Source of the DNA: an uncultured Lachnospiraceae bacterium
GTDB taxonomy: Bacteria; Bacillota; Clostridia; Lachnospirales; Lachnospiraceae
DNA: 34,159 nt
Reading direction: 5' to 3'
Assembly (NCBI GenBank): GCA_947626475.1
Contig: CANQSK010000014.1
Location: 1-34,159, forward strand
Position 1 is the first letter of the stretch, and every line of letters begins with the position of its first letter. Both the position numbers and the translations under genes were made by a program. Shown here one piece after another: positions 32,246 through 34,159 of this stretch. The notes beneath the pieces were generated by a model. It was not told the DNA's origin. It ran no database searches and saw only the letters and a list, made by a program, of their open reading frames with translations.

Positions 32246-33388
32246 ATGAATCACTTGGGGTCTTATATTTTATATTTAAGTGTATTTGCAGTATCCATTC
32301 TTGGAAGCTGGTGTTACAGCCGGGATCAGAAGATATCTTTTCGGAAAAAATTTCTGTATTTTGTTCTTATAGCGGGTCCTGTTATCCTGCTTCAGGGTTT
32401 GAGATACAATGTAGGTACGGATTACCAGAGTTATGCGGAGTTGAGTGAAGGGTTTGCCCTAGGCGATGCGGAATGCATTTCCAGGTTTGAGAAAGAGCCT
32501 CTTTTTATCTTATTCTCAAAAACGGCGTATTTGGTTGGGCAGAGCAGATATTTTTTCTTCCTGGCGGATGCGGTTGTGATGAACACCATTCTGTTTCTGG
32601 CATTTGACTACTATAGAAAAGAAGTTAGCCTGCCGTTATTGTACCTGCTGTATTATTCGTGGTGTTTTGGATATTTTCTGAATATAGAGCGCCAGGGTCT
32701 TGCCGTTATTATATTATGGTTTTCAATCCGATATGTGAAAGAGAGAAAACCGATTCGATTTCTGCTCTGTATTTGTCTTGCGTTCCTGTTTCACAATACA
32801 TCTGTTGTAGGACTCATATTATATCCAGCCTATTGGTTTTTAAGCAAAAAAGATACAAGAGTCATGAAGTTTCTGCTGATAACGATAAGCTTTTTTGTTC
32901 CGGCTCTGTTCGGAGTAAGTATAGCTTTTTTGCAAAATTATGTGCCCATTTTTTCAAAATATGTAAGTTATCTAACTCAGGTATTGCAAATAAAAATTGA
33001 AGCAAACTGGGTTTTGAACTGGACTTACATGGTATGTGTATCCATAGTTCTGGTGCCTTTTTTGCGCATGCTGCGTCAGTCTGAAGTTGGTATGGAATGG
33101 CTGCTCTTTTTATGTTTCTGGCAGCTGTCATCATATCTGCTGAGTGCTTATATTTCATCGGGATATCGCATGGCATTCTATTTTGAGATAGGGATTATGC
33201 TGTGTTATGCGTATATTGTGCCAAGACTAAAAAGCCGATTTAATCGTGTGGCTTTGAATAGTTTTATATTAGGCGCATGCCTGTTTCATTTCACCTATAA
33301 ATTCTATATCAGAGGAAAAGCGGAAATCTTTCCGTATCAGACGGTGCTGTCAGTTATCAGGAACGTACAAAAATATTTTGCTGTATAA
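32246..33388 (+). CDS. EpsG-family polysaccharide polymerase/membrane protein
   Basis: 380 residues from the ATG at 32246, with AGGGAG at 32233-32238; the in-frame ATG at 32225 would lie upstream of that SD. It is a polytopic membrane protein of roughly ten helices. The EpsG signatures are LQGLRYNVGTDYQSY (an RxxVGTDY loop) and FGYFLNIERQGLAV. EpsG proteins resemble Wzy polymerases that join repeat units outside the membrane. Finding one in an operon whose exporter is an ABC type rather than a Wzx flippase is unusual. It is the last gene of the run; a terminator-like hairpin follows within ten bases. Confidence 0.88.
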   Translation: MNHLGSYILYLSVFAVSILGSWCYSRDQKISFRKKFLYFVLIAGPVILLQGLRYNVGTDYQSYAELSEGFALGDAECISRFEKEPLFILFSKTAYLVGQSRYFFFLADAVVMNTILFLAFDYYRKEVSLPLLYLLYYSWCFGYFLNIERQGLAVIILWFSIRYVKERKPIRFLLCICLAFLFHNTSVVGLILYPAYWFLSKKDTRVMKFLLITISFFVPALFGVSIAFLQNYVPIFSKYVSYLTQVLQIKIEANWVLNWTYMVCVSIVLVPFLRMLRQSEVGMEWLLFLCFWQLSSYLLSAYISSGYRMAFYFEIGIMLCYAYIVPRLKSRFNRVALNSFILGACLFHFTYKFYIRGKAEIFPYQTVLSVIRNVQKYFAV

Positions 33389-33393
33389 AATGT

Positions 33394-33427
33394 AAGGAGC
33401 AGCCGGTCATCAAACCGTCTCCTTTCC
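33394..33427 (+). terminator. Imperfect intrinsic terminator at the end of the glycan-acyl operon
   Basis: AAGGAG (33394-33399) pairs with CTCCTT (33419-33424), and CGGT (33404-33407) with ACCG (33414-33417), followed by a pyrimidine tract (TTTCCCT). The stem is interrupted, so termination may be partial. Confidence 0.55.
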
Positions 33428-33438
33428 CTCCCCATCTA

Positions 33439-33447
33439 TGCTATAAT
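33439..33447 (+). promoter_or_regulatory. Extended -10 promoter for the Rpn-type gene
   Basis: TGCTATAAT gives a TGn-extended, perfect TATAAT at 33442-33447. No good -35 is present, which such promoters do not need. It lies 47 bases before the start codon. Confidence 0.6.
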
Positions 33448-33494
33448 ACCCCTGACAGGATATCCTCCGGCGTTCTTGGATAAGGAGGAGAAGC

Positions 33495-34159
33495 ATGAAT
33501 ACGAGATTTCAGGATCTGAACCTGTCAAACTATTTTCTGTTCGCCGCTGCGGCGGAGGACGAGGAGACCAGCCAGCTGCTGATCGAGACTCTTCTAGGAG
33601 TCAGGATTGGCAGAGTGAAGGTACGCATCGAGAGGTCCATGATGTTCAGCTCGGATTTCCGGAGCCTGCGTCTGGACGTGTACCTCAGCGATGAGGCGCA
33701 GGTTCAGTACAACCTGGAGATGGAGAACCGGGGAGAAGAAGAACTGCCGAAGCGGAGCCGGTTCCACCAGGCACAGATGGATGTGCTGGGCTTGAGGCCC
33801 GGGGAGGCGTTCGCGGCGCTGAAGCCGGTGTACGTGGTGTTTATCTGTACCTTCGACCCGTTTGGGAAAGGGCTGTACCGATATACGTTCGAGAACCGGT
33901 GTCTGGAGAGGGATTTTGCTCTGGGAGATGAGGCGGTACGGGTGTTTCTGAGCACCAAGGGGACCAATGACGGTGAGGTGCCGGAAGAGCTGGTGAATCT
34001 GCTGCACTATCTGGAAGATACGACGGACGCGTACGTAGGCCGGGTGGATGACCCGAATGTGAGGAAGCTTCACGGGCGGGTCGCGCAGCTGAAGCAGGAC
34101 AGAGATATGGAGGCGCAGTATATGTTGTTTGAGGAACTGATCCAGTGGGAGCGGAAAGA
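33495..34159 (+). CDS. Rpn family PD-(D/E)XK nuclease / transposase-like protein, 3' end outside window
   Basis: The first 221 codons are open to the window edge. AAGGAGGAG (33482-33490) is well placed before the ATG. The protein starts NTRFQDLNLSNYFLFAAAAED with a short helical N-terminus, then LLIETLLGVRIGRVKV and the nuclease core RLDVYLSDEAQVQYNLEMEN, whose Asp and E-x-E arrangement fits the PD-(D/E)XK pattern. Then come KRSRFHQAQMDVLGL and VYVVFICTFDPFGKGLYRYTFEN. This is the Rpn/PDDEXK family abundant and multicopy in clostridia, first named recombination-promoting nuclease. It belongs to the GC-richer background, not to the glycan operon, and marks its right border. The C-terminal part cannot be seen. 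Confidence 0.85.
   Translation, partial: MNTRFQDLNLSNYFLFAAAAEDEETSQLLIETLLGVRIGRVKVRIERSMMFSSDFRSLRLDVYLSDEAQVQYNLEMENRGEEELPKRSRFHQAQMDVLGLRPGEAFAALKPVYVVFICTFDPFGKGLYRYTFENRCLERDFALGDEAVRVFLSTKGTNDGEVPEELVNLLHYLEDTTDAYVGRVDDPNVRKLHGRVAQLKQDRDMEAQYMLFEELIQWERK

Noticed and set aside
33495-34159. Insertion sequence at the right border
   Set aside because: Rpn-family proteins are called transposase-like, but no terminal inverted repeats or target duplication is visible and the gene has its own promoter.
1-34159. CRISPR arrays, tRNA, rRNA, phage or plasmid replication genes
   Set aside because: No regularly spaced repeats, no tRNA or rRNA sequence patterns, and no integrase, capsid or replication proteins were seen on either strand.

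Overview
The window looks like an anaerobic, probably gut-associated, clostridial genome (Lachnospiraceae-like). The basis is strong AGGAGG-type ribosome binding sites, a GlpP antiterminator, a DUF1667 protein with an FAD oxidoreductase, a YesL/DUF624 membrane protein, a NusG-paralogue-headed surface glycan operon and an Rpn-type nuclease gene. No rRNA, tRNA, CRISPR array or insertion sequence was recognised.

Left region (1-10732), ordinary and GC-richer: a glycerol-phosphate and glycerophosphodiester utilisation neighbourhood. It holds the end of an NAD(P)/FAD oxidoreductase, a DUF1667 protein, a HAD-IIA phosphatase, a minus-strand membrane protein, a YesL-family protein and a LacI-type repressor. 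A Ugp-like ABC importer follows (lipoprotein plus two permeases), then a glycerophosphodiester phosphodiesterase, GlpP and a fumarylacetoacetate-hydrolase-family protein. Bases 1-57 form an inverted repeat that looks like an assembly fold-back.

Leader (10733-11306): 574 bases without a convincing gene, holding short tandem repeats, an 18-base palindrome, a perfect 15-bp hairpin over a TTGACA element, and a GC-rich structured stretch. This is a plausible promoter and leader for the operon that follows.

Main region (11307-33388): one tightly packed plus-strand run of 22 genes. It opens with a LoaP-like NusG paralogue. Next come a single ORF fusing a lipid-linked sugar-phosphate transferase to an ABC-2 glycan-export permease, and the matching ATPase. 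The middle is a discrete-protein acyl assembly line: four acyl carrier proteins, three KAS III enzymes with intact Cys-His-Asn triads, two SDR ketoreductases, a DltA-like adenylating enzyme, a second AMP-forming acyl ligase, a malonyl transferase, a decarboxylase/carboxyltransferase subunit, an MBL-fold hydrolase and four candidate acyltransferases (hexapeptide, AAC(3)-like, two GNAT-like). It ends with a DegT sugar aminotransferase, a family 2 glycosyltransferase and an EpsG-type polymerase.

How it may work: KAS III, ketoreductase and ACP genes beside a DegT aminotransferase are known from pathways that make 3-hydroxyacyl-amino sugars, such as the viosamine-type flagellin glycan of Pseudomonas syringae. 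No dehydratase or enoyl reductase is present, so the expected acyl groups are beta-keto or beta-hydroxy. The DltA/DltC-like pair suggests an amino acid is also activated. The inference is an exported polysaccharide whose amino sugar carries a custom, possibly aminoacyl or polyketide-like, acyl group. The core of this region (about 15.6-27.7 kb) is clearly more AT-rich than both flanks, suggesting a transferred cassette. A terminator-like hairpin and an Rpn-family nuclease gene close the window.
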